A stretch of 51,471 bases of DNA from assembly GCA_020427985.1 (NCBI GenBank), contig JAGQNR010000005.1:1-51471 (forward strand), written 5' to 3'. Below, piece after piece: positions 31,298 to 39,686 of this stretch. The notes below the pieces were generated by a model. It worked only from the letters and a program-made list of their open reading frames with translations. It was not told the DNA's origin and did no database searches. Numbering within the stretch: the stretch's first letter is position 1; each line of letters begins with the position of its first letter. The translations under genes were made by a program, and so were the position numbers. The DNA is from Candidatus Saccharimonadota bacterium. Its GTDB lineage: Bacteria > Patescibacteriota > Saccharimonadia > Saccharimonadales > UBA4665.

Positions 31298-33088
31298 TTA
31301 CTGGGGAAGCGGTGGAATCATCGGTGGTGGAACTGGTGGTGGTGGGTTAGCATCAACCACAGATTGGCTTGGTACTACCCCCGGAAACGCACTGGGTGAT
31401 GCAACTCGCTGCGCAGGTGCTGGCTGGCTAAATCCAGGAGCCGGCACAAATGACGAAGACGGCGCCTGGGCTGTAGGCAAATCCGTACTTGATACTTGGT
31501 CGGTGTGCAACCTTTCGCCTAAGGGCTGGGCATTGAGTGAAGCGACAGGTTCTAGAGGTGCATGTTCGCTGTCAGCAAGTAGTGCGGCCTCGACAGCTTT
31601 TCGGGCCTCTTCGGGCGAAACTCCAACCACTTCCTGTGGTTCGGTTTCTGCAGCGACTGGCTCGGCCACATGGGCACTGCCAACAGAGGCTTCTATTTGA
31701 GCAAGAGTAGCTTGTCCGTTAGGAGTATCCGTTAGGTTGGAAGCTGCAGGCTGAAAAGGCGCTGAAGCAGTGTCAACAGGGGTAAATGGCTCTAGAGGAG
31801 GCAATGACGGGGGGACTTCTGAAGACACTACTACTGGGGGCTCAAACGCTGCCACTTGCGGGGCCGCGTCCACGACTTCTAAAGGCGACTGATTATATGT
31901 CGGCTGTTCATCGTTCACTGGTGTAACCGTGGGAGTATGGCTCATAAGTTCGGTTGGTGACTGGCTGGTCTGTAATAGCTCTTCAGTAGATACATCAAGC
32001 GGCTCGGTATGAGCGTTGGCTGTTAGTGTACCTCCGTGACTCGGCGGTTCAATTACTCTGCCCCGACTATTTGCATGATTCTGAGATGGTTCATTAATAT
32101 CCTCTGGGGCTCGTTTTTCGATTTCGGGTAATGTTGCTTCGCTGTCTGGAGTGCGCAAATTGCCGTCGCCATCAACGGTTATTTGATGGTCTACGTCTTC
32201 TGCCTCGTCGTCTGCTTCAGATTCGTCGGCGTCTGTGTCTGGGGTAGTTGAATGCGAAATTTCCAGGGTGCCAGTTTCGTCTGACTGAGCAGTATCATCT
32301 GCGGACGTATCGTCATCTGAGGGAATGTCCTGCAGCTTAGGTTCTTCTTGGGCTGACAGCTCGTTAGCAATGAGCTGTTGATTTGCGCCAGCGGCCATCA
32401 GCTCGGCACTGATAGTCATCGTCTGTGGTGAAGTACGATCGTTGCTAAAACGCTCTGTCACGGCAACAATACCGGTCAAAAGTGCTGTTGCTGCTTGGCT
32501 ATCAATAGCCTTTTTGTCGACCGCATCAATAAGTTGCGTAGTGTATTCAGATAATGAGCTGTTGTGTGCTGCGTTAATATTAATAGTTCCTAACTCACCC
32601 TGACCATCAAGCATAATACTTGCCACTGCTGCATCATGCAAAATACGTCCATGAGCCTGTATAGCTTCGTCTAAATCTTGCTGGGCCTGTACACCAAGCG
32701 CAACCACTAAATCCACATTAAAGTCACCTTTACTAAAGTCGAGGTCTTGGTCAGAAATTGAGGTTTTATAAGGGGTAATAAATATTCTGACAACATCATC
32801 TTCTACTTTGTAACGCAGTTTATCCGCTTTTGCCTTGTCGAGTGCAATAATAAAATCTCGCAAACTGTTGGTGTCTTTTTCGAGCGTTTCCTCGGGCTTG
32901 AGGAATTCTAGTGTACTGGGCACTTTCCCGCTAAACACTGCTGTTGCGTGCTTATGAAGGTTATTTAATGCAACTGTTAGCCCGATTGCCGATGCCAATT
33001 GGTCGACCGATGGGTCTTTACTCACTGTCACAAGCACGTTTTGCGCGTGCTTGAGTTTATCTATAAGTTCGTTTGCGTTTTGGTCCAT
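31298..33088 (-). CDS. DHH-superfamily-like protein with long acidic/Pro tail
   Basis: The first ~230 of 596 residues resemble the DHH phosphoesterase fold: HAQNVLVTVSKDPSVDQLAS at the start, and DLVVALGVQAQQDLDEA in the middle. The metal-binding DxDA and DHH motifs are not present in recognisable form, so it may be catalytically dead. Residues ~245-596 are low-complexity, first Asp/Glu-rich and then Pro/Ala/Val/Ser-rich, ending PPPPVPPPMIPPLPQ. No membrane helix. The long tail may be a scaffold. Confidence 0.6.
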   Translation of the reverse strand: MDQNANELIDKLKHAQNVLVTVSKDPSVDQLASAIGLTVALNNLHKHATAVFSGKVPSTLEFLKPEETLEKDTNSLRDFIIALDKAKADKLRYKVEDDVVRIFITPYKTSISDQDLDFSKGDFNVDLVVALGVQAQQDLDEAIQAHGRILHDAAVASIMLDGQGELGTININAAHNSSLSEYTTQLIDAVDKKAIDSQAATALLTGIVAVTERFSNDRTSPQTMTISAELMAAGANQQLIANELSAQEEPKLQDIPSDDDTSADDTAQSDETGTLEISHSTTPDTDADESEADDEAEDVDHQITVDGDGNLRTPDSEATLPEIEKRAPEDINEPSQNHANSRGRVIEPPSHGGTLTANAHTEPLDVSTEELLQTSQSPTELMSHTPTVTPVNDEQPTYNQSPLEVVDAAPQVAAFEPPVVVSSEVPPSLPPLEPFTPVDTASAPFQPAASNLTDTPNGQATLAQIEASVGSAHVAEPVAAETEPQEVVGVSPEEARKAVEAALLADSEHAPLEPVASLNAQPLGERLHTDQVSSTDLPTAQAPSSSFVPAPGFSQPAPAQRVASPSAFPGVVPSQSVVDANPPPPVPPPMIPPLPQ

Positions 33089-33211
33089 TTTTTCGTTTTT
33101 GTTTAGATTTCTACTCGCATGCTACCACAAGCAGTATGACTTGTCGAGCCATTTATTCTTTCTGTCGTTGTTATTTTATATACAATTCACGGTGTTGGGC
33201 ATTGCCTCTTC

Positions 33212-33240
33212 TTTACAACAGATACGAACTACGGTATAGT
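33212..33240 (+). promoter_or_regulatory. Promoter for rpsT
   Basis: TTTACA (33212-33217) and TATAGT (33235-33240) are separated by 17 bases. This gives a ~40-nt leader with AAGGA before the ATG. Confidence 0.7.
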
Positions 33241-33284
33241 TACGTGCGAGCAAGACTAACAACACTTATAAAGGAATTGTATAC

Positions 33285-33674
33285 ATGCCTATTATCAAAT
33301 CAGCCAAAAAGCGTGTACGCGTTGCCAACAAGGCCGCTATTCGCAACAGCAAAACTAAGCGTAGCCTCAAGACTGCCGTGAAGGCTCTTAGCAAAATGCT
33401 CAGCACCAAAGACAAAAACGCTGGCACAGCCCTAAGTAAAGTACAGAGCGAACTAGACCGTGCTGCAAAAAAGGGCGTTATGCACAAGAACAAAGCTGCT
33501 CGCAAAAAAGCCCAGGCCGCCCGAAACGCTAAAGCCGCTGGAGTCTCTGCGGTTTCTAGCAAAGCAGCCAAACCAAAAGCAGCCACAAAGCCTGCTAAAG
33601 CTTCAGTCAAAAAGGCAGTTACCAAGAAACCTACTGCTAAAAAGACTGCCGCTAAGAAGCCCACAGCCAAGTAG
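33285..33674 (+). CDS. rpsT: Ribosomal protein bS20 with basic tail
   Basis: This 129-residue protein is about 40 residues longer than usual. Residues 1-85 are a normal S20 (MPIIKSAKKRVRVANKAAIR to MHKNKAARKKAQAARNAKAA). The rest is Lys/Ala/Pro repeats (AKKTAAKKPTAK) like histone H1 tails, expected to be unfolded and nucleic-acid-binding. It is convergent with holA and has its own promoter and terminator. Confidence 0.95.
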   Translation: MPIIKSAKKRVRVANKAAIRNSKTKRSLKTAVKALSKMLSTKDKNAGTALSKVQSELDRAAKKGVMHKNKAARKKAQAARNAKAAGVSAVSSKAAKPKAATKPAKASVKKAVTKKPTAKKTAAKKPTAK

Positions 33675-33693
33675 TAGCCGCACTTCTACCACC

Positions 33694-33721
33694 AAAGAGC
33701 CGCCTTTCGAGGTGGCTCTTT
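33694..33721 (+). terminator. Intrinsic terminator of rpsT
   Basis: AAAGAGCCGCCT and AGGTGGCTCTTT form a 12-bp stem with one G-T pair around TTCG, followed by TATTT. It lies 20 bases past the rpsT stop. Confidence 0.88.
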
Positions 33722-33742
33722 ATTTGGACAAGCCCATTCAGA

Positions 33743-34660
33743 CTACTGGCTCAACTGCAATAAATAAAACTGCACTGCCTCTTCAGCCGACGCGCCAGAT
33801 TTGGTCTGAGCATCAAGTTCTCGCAGCTCACGCACCAGGCTCACTAGCTTTTCGTAGCTCAGCCGACGCGCCAGCTGCAGCGACTTCTGCATACTAAAGG
33901 GACTTACTTTGGCTGCACGAGCCGCTTCGTCGCTTGTGCGGTTCCCAGCTGTCTTGGCCAGTGCCAAAATGTGTAGTTGCCATGCTAGCATAGCGATAAT
34001 CTGCTGGGGCTCAACTTGTTGCGCACGCTGTTCTTTATACAGTTGGGTAGTGCGAACCATATTGCCAGCAAAGGCCGCATCGAGCAGTTCAAATATTTTG
34101 CTTTGCGGCGCATGGTCGGTGAGCAAATCAATGCTTGCCCGCGTAATGTTCTGGCTGTAATTAATGAGTTTATCAAGCTCATGCTGTACCTGAAGTTGGT
34201 GCACACCGACTCTCTCGACCAGGTGCCGCGCATCGGCCTGGCTGATGTTGCCCCCCTGGGAACGGGTATATTCGCCTACATAACGCACCAGGTTATGGGC
34301 GTCAAGCACTGCAAAGTCGCGAAACTCGGTCAGTTTTTTTAACTGTTTATAGTAGGTAAGCCGTTTGTCTAGCTTTGGTTCGATAATAAGCACATCGTTC
34401 GTCTCGGCTATTGCTTCGATAAATGCCTCAAACTGTTCGGTAAAGTCTTTATTTTTGCCAGGAGCTCGCAGCACTACAAGTTTTTTGCTCGCCAAAAATG
34501 GCAGGCCCTGCACCGCCTCGACCATCCGTTCATATGATGCTTCTTCACCGTCCAGACGCTCTAACCCCATATCGGTGTGTTCGGCAACAAACGTATCAAC
34601 ATAGTCGCGCAGCGCACGCTGCCGCTCCACATCATTCTCTCCCGCGAGTGTTACTACCAC
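33743..34660 (-). CDS. holA: DNA polymerase III delta subunit
   Basis: The 305 residues start MVVTLAGENDVERQRALRDY and contain LPFLASKKLVVLR and the C-terminal collar helices (FELLDAAFAGN, AMLAWQLHILALAKT). The delta subunit opens the sliding clamp within the clamp loader. It is divergent in sequence, as in most CPR, but length, order of segments and the neighbouring rpsT all fit. It is convergent with rpsT. Confidence 0.9.
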   Translation of the reverse strand: MVVTLAGENDVERQRALRDYVDTFVAEHTDMGLERLDGEEASYERMVEAVQGLPFLASKKLVVLRAPGKNKDFTEQFEAFIEAIAETNDVLIIEPKLDKRLTYYKQLKKLTEFRDFAVLDAHNLVRYVGEYTRSQGGNISQADARHLVERVGVHQLQVQHELDKLINYSQNITRASIDLLTDHAPQSKIFELLDAAFAGNMVRTTQLYKEQRAQQVEPQQIIAMLAWQLHILALAKTAGNRTSDEAARAAKVSPFSMQKSLQLARRLSYEKLVSLVRELRELDAQTKSGASAEEAVQFYLLQLSQ

Positions 34661-34728
34661 ACTACTATTGTACCTCGAAAAAATTATTAGAATTCATGTG
34701 ATAGGTTCCCTGGTGTATTTACTCCAGA

Positions 34729-35628
34729 CTAAAATGGGCTAACCGAATATGTATAATGGACTTGGTATTTTTCTGAAGCTACCTTGCTGCCGTCTGGGTT
34801 TGTCGTCCATTCTTCGAGCCCTACGTCTACGCCCTCATGCCAGTTGGCATCGAGTGGCTTCACGTTCGGATCAGCCCATGTCGGTTCGCCATCTGCATCT
34901 ATGTGAAGTATCGGATTTGTCGGGTCATATTGGTACACTCCCCCAGTCTTAGGCCGTACTACGACCCACGCGTGTGGTTGGTCTTCTACCATCTGCTTAT
35001 CTAGTGATACCACGTGCAGATTGCCAACCATAAAGCTAGAATCAACGCCGATAATTTTAAGCGTATTATGGACAACCGCTGCTCTTTCCTTACACATTGC
35101 GCTACTGCCAAATACGGCAATCGACTCACTGGGCGGAATATCTTTACCAATAAGATCAGCGACTGCGACCATCCGTCTGGTTTCATTCCCTGTATATGAC
35201 CCGAAGTATTCGACTTGCCCTATCTGTGTCGCGCGCAGTGCAGCATCGATGAGCAACCTTTCATCATCGTACGTTGTTCTTGACTGTTTCAATAAGCTAT
35301 ACTGCAGCTTCAGCCACTTAAAAGAGGCTGTATATGCGCTGGGGTCATCCATTTTGTAGGGTCTTGAATGCAACTTAGACAAAACCATTGGTCGGTCGGC
35401 AGCGATGAAGCCGTCCTCCCTCTCAAAGCCCATACCAATGGAGGTTCCAGGGCTATCTTGTGACAGCTCTGCTACTCGCGAAGCAACAAACTTGGTAACC
35501 TGTGGCTCAAAGTCCCCTTCAGCCAGGCCGAACAGCTCAAGAACCCGTGCTTGCACAGTCTTTGGGTATTGCTCGGGCAATGGGTGGATCTGTGGTAATT
35601 GATTAGATAGTGGTGATTGTTCGGACAT
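34729..35628 (-). CDS. Transglutaminase-like protein
   Basis: The 299-residue soluble protein has the triad order of the transglutaminase/peptidase fold: Cys179 (AMCKERAAVVHNTL), His219 (QPHAWVVVRP) and Asp235 (YQYDPTNP), spaced 40 and 16 residues apart. No signal peptide or membrane helix was seen, so it acts in the cytosol or is released another way. A strong promoter lies at 35655-35683, facing away from the trehalose gene across a dyad. Its reaction, hydrolysis or cross-linking, cannot be told from sequence. Confidence 0.72.
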   Translation of the reverse strand: MSEQSPLSNQLPQIHPLPEQYPKTVQARVLELFGLAEGDFEPQVTKFVASRVAELSQDSPGTSIGMGFEREDGFIAADRPMVLSKLHSRPYKMDDPSAYTASFKWLKLQYSLLKQSRTTYDDERLLIDAALRATQIGQVEYFGSYTGNETRRMVAVADLIGKDIPPSESIAVFGSSAMCKERAAVVHNTLKIIGVDSSFMVGNLHVVSLDKQMVEDQPHAWVVVRPKTGGVYQYDPTNPILHIDADGEPTWADPNVKPLDANWHEGVDVGLEEWTTNPDGSKVASEKYQVHYTYSVSPF

Positions 35629-35654
35629 GTTTGTTTTTGTTAGACAATAATTAC

Positions 35655-35683
35655 ATTATAACAAAAAGTTTATGGTTTGTCAA
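35655..35683 (-). promoter_or_regulatory. Near-consensus promoter for the transglutaminase-like gene
   Basis: TTGACA (35678-35683) and TATAAT (35655-35660) are 17 bases apart on the minus strand. It is the fifth member of the TTGACAAA group. Confidence 0.88.
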
Positions 35684-35712
35684 TATTTGTGTTCTGAACA
35701 GTATATTCTGAA

Positions 35713-35732
35713 GGTGTAAGGAATGTTACACC
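35713..35732. promoter_or_regulatory. Perfect dyad between divergent genes (operator candidate)
   Basis: GGTGTAA-GGAATG-TTACACC is a perfect 7-bp inverted repeat centred in the region between the transglutaminase-like gene and the trehalose gene. It overlaps the probable -35 box of the latter. Confidence 0.6.
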
Positions 35733-35753
35733 TGTATTGTGCTTCGCTATGGT
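35726..35753 (+). promoter_or_regulatory. Possible promoter for the trehalose gene
   Basis: TTACAC (35726-35731) and TATGGT (35748-35753) are separated by 16 bases and end 17 bases before ATG 35771. The arrangement is only moderately close to consensus. Confidence 0.4.
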
Positions 35754-35770
35754 ACAGTGTTTGTACAGAT

Positions 35771-37945
35771 ATGGGAAAGCTTGTAATAGTTTCAAACCGA
35801 CTGCCAATTAGCGTCAAGAAGGTTCATGGCGAACTGGAATATTCTAATAGCATTGGCGGTCTGGCGACTGGTCTGGCATCGGTCACTACCAAGGGTAAAA
35901 GTGTTTGGATAGGTTGGCCAGGTATTGTTGACGAAGACCTCACTACTGAGGATAAAGTAGCCATCGTCAAGGAGCTCAAAAAGCACGATTGTCACCCGGT
36001 ATTTCTATCAAAAAAAATAGTCGATGAATACTACAACTACTATAGTAACCGTATACTATGGCCCCTGTTTCATACTCTTCCGGTAAAGGCAGCTGTTACC
36101 ACGGCATCTTGGACGGCCTACGAGAAGGCTAATCGAGCCTTTGCCGATGAGACGCTGGCCATGACAAAGCCCGGCACAACTATCTGGGTGCACGACTACC
36201 AACTACTCCTTGTTCCTCGATTGTTACGCGCAAAACGCCCAACTGACAAAATTGGATTCTTCCTGCATATACCGTTTCCGGCATCACGAACATGGAACAC
36301 CCTGCCGCAAGCCAGTAGACTTATGCTTGGGCTCATGGGAGCTGACTTGATTGGTGTACACACTCCAAGTTACCGAGATAATTTTTTGGCTACTGCCAAA
36401 TCGCTACACATTGGTACAGTTCTGGAACGCAAGATAGCCCTCACTAAACGTGTTGTAAGAGTGGCAGAGTTTCCACTTGGTATCAACTATACAAAATTCT
36501 CTCGTGCTATCAAGCTAAGGTTTGTAAAAGCTGAGCGAGCACGATTACTCTGGAAATATCGCGGTAAAAAGGTAATTATTGCTTTTGACAGACTTGACCC
36601 GACCAAGGGATTTGTTGAGCGACTCGTTGCTTATCGCACACTTCTAAGGGAGCACCCCGAGCTGCATACAAAAGTTGTTCTGGTAATGGTTGGTAACCCC
36701 ACGCGTGAAGAGGTGCCCGAATACAAAGCCCTCAAAGAAAAAGTAGAATCGCTCGTGGCAGACATAAACCAAGAGTTTGGCACCACACGGTGGACACCGG
36801 TAGACTACCAATACACTACGATGAATTACCAGCAAATTGCGGCGCTGTTTGGACGTGCCGACATTGGATTTATTACCCCACTCCGTGATGGCATGAATCT
36901 GAATGCTAAAGAGTACATCGCTAGCCAACAAGAGGCGGCCGGCATACTTGTGCTGAGCGAAACAGCCGGAGCGGCCGAAGAGCTCAAAGAAGCGATTTTA
37001 GTTAATCCACGCAAACCTCGCACCATGGTTGATGGCCTCTATAAAGCACTGACACTTCGACCGCACGACCTGAAACGACGACTAAAAACAATGCAGCGAC
37101 ACCTCTCCCATTTCACCGCCGAAAGATGGGCAGACAATTTTATGCAAGCACTAGCCAGCAACCGACCGGCTAGCGGCATCCATCGTACAACTAGGTTTGG
37201 CATTCCACAGCAAGACAAACTGTTGGCGCAGTACCATTTGGCCAAAAAACGATTACTGCTTTTTGACTACGACGGTACTTTGTCACCAATTGTAAAACGC
37301 CCAGAAGACGCCAAGCCAACTACTCATCTTAAGATGCTACTAACCCGTTTAACCAAAGACCCGGCAAATGACGTGGTTATTATTAGTGGCCGCAGTAAAA
37401 ATGATTTGCACGATTGGCTGGGCGACCTCCCTGTTGCCCTTGCGGCCGAGCATGGGGCACTATTCCGTCGTAAAGGTGGTAAAAACTGGTACAAAACCAC
37501 TACCAGCGACATGAGCTGGCAAGATGAAGTGGGTGCACTTTTTGATTATTATGCCGAACAAACTCCCGGTGCTATGGTAGAACGCAAAAAATGGGCAACG
37601 GTATGGCATTACCGAAGCGCTTCTCCCTATTATGCCCAAAAACACTTGGTAATTTTGAAACGCCTCCTGAAGCCCCTCGCCAAGCAGTATGGGCTGACTG
37701 TTAAAGAAGGTAAGAAGATATTAGAGGTACACCCTGCTGAGATTCATAAAGGACGCGTTAGCCAGGAATGGCTGATCCATGACCACGATTTTGTACTTGC
37801 TGTTGGTGATGACACCACCGATGAAGATATGTTTGCGGCTGCGCCCCCCGACGCCTGGACAATACGGGTTGGCCGAGGCTCGACCACAGCAAATTATCGG
37901 CTTCCAGACGTACCGGCCGTGCTCCGTCTGCTCCGCAAACTCTAG
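35771..37945 (+). CDS. Fused trehalose-6-phosphate synthase/phosphatase
   Basis: The 724 residues from ATG 35771 start MGKLVIVSNRLPISV. A GT20 synthase domain (about 1-465) has VWVHDYQLLLVPRLLR-like and RDGMNLNAKEYIASQ motifs that bind UDP-glucose and glucose-6-phosphate. A HAD phosphatase domain (about 490-724) has LLLFDYDGTLSPIV and VGDDTTDEDMF. The fusion makes trehalose-6-phosphate and dephosphorylates it to trehalose, a stress protectant. Sixteen codons upstream of this ATG are open but not conserved. There is no ribosome-binding site. The 3' end overlaps mutM by four bases. Confidence 0.95.
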   Translation: MGKLVIVSNRLPISVKKVHGELEYSNSIGGLATGLASVTTKGKSVWIGWPGIVDEDLTTEDKVAIVKELKKHDCHPVFLSKKIVDEYYNYYSNRILWPLFHTLPVKAAVTTASWTAYEKANRAFADETLAMTKPGTTIWVHDYQLLLVPRLLRAKRPTDKIGFFLHIPFPASRTWNTLPQASRLMLGLMGADLIGVHTPSYRDNFLATAKSLHIGTVLERKIALTKRVVRVAEFPLGINYTKFSRAIKLRFVKAERARLLWKYRGKKVIIAFDRLDPTKGFVERLVAYRTLLREHPELHTKVVLVMVGNPTREEVPEYKALKEKVESLVADINQEFGTTRWTPVDYQYTTMNYQQIAALFGRADIGFITPLRDGMNLNAKEYIASQQEAAGILVLSETAGAAEELKEAILVNPRKPRTMVDGLYKALTLRPHDLKRRLKTMQRHLSHFTAERWADNFMQALASNRPASGIHRTTRFGIPQQDKLLAQYHLAKKRLLLFDYDGTLSPIVKRPEDAKPTTHLKMLLTRLTKDPANDVVIISGRSKNDLHDWLGDLPVALAAEHGALFRRKGGKNWYKTTTSDMSWQDEVGALFDYYAEQTPGAMVERKKWATVWHYRSASPYYAQKHLVILKRLLKPLAKQYGLTVKEGKKILEVHPAEIHKGRVSQEWLIHDHDFVLAVGDDTTDEDMFAAAPPDAWTIRVGRGSTTANYRLPDVPAVLRLLRKL

Positions 37946-38823
37946 TGAACAGGTAGTTTTTGACACACTGGACAAATGTGTGTGCCGCGGCCGGCTACTC
38001 GAAGCTTTTCTATAACGCTACCACAGCGTGGACAGGCTTTGCCCTCACGTCGAAACACCCGTGCAAAGCTAAGATAGCTGCCTTTTCGGCCTTCGGCATC
38101 ACGATAGTTCTTATCGGTGCTGCCCCCTTTTTCAATACTAAGTATCATGACCGATTTAATCTCAGTTAAGAGCTTGGTGAGTTGCGTATCTGACACATCC
38201 CGCACGCGCGTGGCAGGATGAATTTTGGCTCCCCACAGCGATTCATCGGCGTAGATATTACCCACGCCTGCCAGCACTGTTTGGTCCAAAATCGCTGCTT
38301 TTATAGTGGTGTTTCTGCGACGGCGTAGGCGTAGAATAAATTGCTGAGCGGTAAAGGCATCCTCGAGTGGCTCGGGCCCAACACGGCGCATAAAATCTAT
38401 GTTTTCTACCTCAACCGTTGGTACTAATTTTACCCAACCAAACTTGCGCTGATCGTTAAAGTAAAGATGCGAATCGTCACTAAACACGAACTCCACCCGA
38501 GTAGACTTATCGGGCAGCTCATGCAAAAAGCTATTATTAGGATGGCCCGCTCCCCACCGCTGCTGCGGGCTCACGTATATCAGCTGTCCGGTCATTTTAA
38601 GATGCGTTACAAGCGTATAGTCACTGTTCAGATCAATCAGTAGCACCTTAGCACGGCGCCGTACTGTCACCACCTGCGCATTTATCAGGAACTTCCGAGC
38701 ATCGCTCATGGTGTTTGGAAAGCTTTTGGGCGACTCATAGACCTGCACGCCGACAAACTTCTTGCCGACAATCAATTCCTGCAAGCCGCGGCGGACGGTT
38801 TCTACTTCTGGCAACTCTGGCAT
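37942..38823 (-). CDS. mutM: Formamidopyrimidine-DNA glycosylase
   Basis: The 293 residues start with catalytic PELPEVETVRRGL and include ILDQTVLAGVGNIYADESLW. The protein ends with a zinc finger (CPRCGSVIEKLRVAGRGTHI, then CPVCQ). The protein excises 8-oxoguanine and opens the strand. All catalytic residues (Pro1, Glu2, a Lys near residue 60) appear present. It is convergent with, and overlaps, the trehalose gene. Confidence 0.97.
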   Translation of the reverse strand: MPELPEVETVRRGLQELIVGKKFVGVQVYESPKSFPNTMSDARKFLINAQVVTVRRRAKVLLIDLNSDYTLVTHLKMTGQLIYVSPQQRWGAGHPNNSFLHELPDKSTRVEFVFSDDSHLYFNDQRKFGWVKLVPTVEVENIDFMRRVGPEPLEDAFTAQQFILRLRRRRNTTIKAAILDQTVLAGVGNIYADESLWGAKIHPATRVRDVSDTQLTKLLTEIKSVMILSIEKGGSTDKNYRDAEGRKGSYLSFARVFRREGKACPRCGSVIEKLRVAGRGTHICPVCQKLPVH

Positions 38824-38833
38824 ACAATTCCTC

Positions 38834-38862
38834 TTAACTCTTAACTCTTAACTCTTTATACT
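38834..38862 (+). promoter_or_regulatory. Promoter built of heptamer repeats
   Basis: TTAACTC is repeated three times from 38834. The first copy gives a -35-like TTAACT, 17 bases from TATACT (38857-38862), which ends 8 bases before the next ATG. The other copies fill the spacer. Confidence 0.5.
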
Positions 38863-38870
38863 ATACAGAC

Positions 38871-39110
38871 ATGGATAACATTTTTGATATATTGAGTCGC
38901 CGAGACTTTGACGTACCACCAGAGGCCCAGGCGCTAAAAGCCTACATACAGCGCCACTACAATGCCAAGGTAAGCATAACCGTGCAGGCGCGCACACTAC
39001 TTGTAGTAGCACCAAGCGCCGGGCTCATTAATACGCTCCGTCTTAATGCGCCAGCTCTTCAAAAGGTCGCCAATACCGAGAAACGCCTCGTGTTTAGAAT
39101 CGGTCAATAG
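38871..39110 (+). CDS. DUF721-like (DciA-related) small protein
   Basis: The 79 residues match the DUF721 core: KVSITVQARTLLVVAPSAGL followed by LRLNAPALQKV, a KH-like fold. DciA-type proteins assist loading of the replicative helicase, but this protein has only the small core and no extended tail. There is no ribosome-binding site and the promoter is so close that transcription may start at the ATG. Confidence 0.5.
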   Translation: MDNIFDILSRRDFDVPPEAQALKAYIQRHYNAKVSITVQARTLLVVAPSAGLINTLRLNAPALQKVANTEKRLVFRIGQ

Positions 39111-39113
39111 TAC

Positions 39114-39686
39114 CTATTTGCCAATATACCCGGTCAATTCGGCAATAAACTGGGCATTGCTGTGAAACACAATTGCTTTCATACCAACTGCTTCAGCTGC
39201 CTGACAAAAAAACTTTTGGTCATCAGTGAAGAGGCACTCGCTGGGTATCATCCCCAGCCGTTCAGCTACAATTTGGTATGCTTCTGGGTCGGGCTTGGCA
39301 TGACCAATTTCTCCCGAGACTACGACTGCGTCAAAATACTGTTTGAGTTCATGGGAGGTAAACCGCTTTTGAAGGCTATGTTTGCCAATATTGCTGAGTA
39401 GACCAATTTTGTAGTTTCGTCTTAACTCTAGAATATAGCTAAGCAACGCTTGGTTCTTAACTTCAGCATCTTTGAGCGTTTTTTTGAGTACTGCGGGAGT
39501 TATGCCCATCCCCTCGGCAAGCAGAGCATATGTTTGGTTGGAATCAAGAAACCCACGGTGATTAGCGACCAAAATATCGGTGAGCTCACGCCCTTTTTTG
39601 GGGTTTTGTTGTCGAATCTCATCCAGTAAAATTTTAAGCTTATCAACAAGTAGCACGCCAAAACAATCAAAAATAATTGCTTTCAT
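39114..39686 (-). CDS. HAD superfamily hydrolase, copy 1
   Basis: This 190-residue HAD-IA type protein has motif I FDCFGVLL (nucleophile Asp7), motif II LLSNIGK, the lysine in HAKPDPEAY, and motif IV FTDDQKFF. Two residues after the nucleophile stands Phe9 instead of the Asp general acid used by phosphatases, as in haloacid dehalogenase-type enzymes. Its ATG overlaps the stop of copy 2 by ATGA. Substrate unknown. Confidence 0.87.
   Translation of the reverse strand: MKAIIFDCFGVLLVDKLKILLDEIRQQNPKKGRELTDILVANHRGFLDSNQTYALLAEGMGITPAVLKKTLKDAEVKNQALLSYILELRRNYKIGLLSNIGKHSLQKRFTSHELKQYFDAVVVSGEIGHAKPDPEAYQIVAERLGMIPSECLFTDDQKFFCQAAEAVGMKAIVFHSNAQFIAELTGYIGK

Noticed and set aside
31298-33088. 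Active DHH phosphoesterase (c-di-AMP or nanoRNA hydrolase)
   Set aside because: The fold seems similar, but the Asp/His metal ligands (DxDA, DHH) are not visible, so no activity is assigned.
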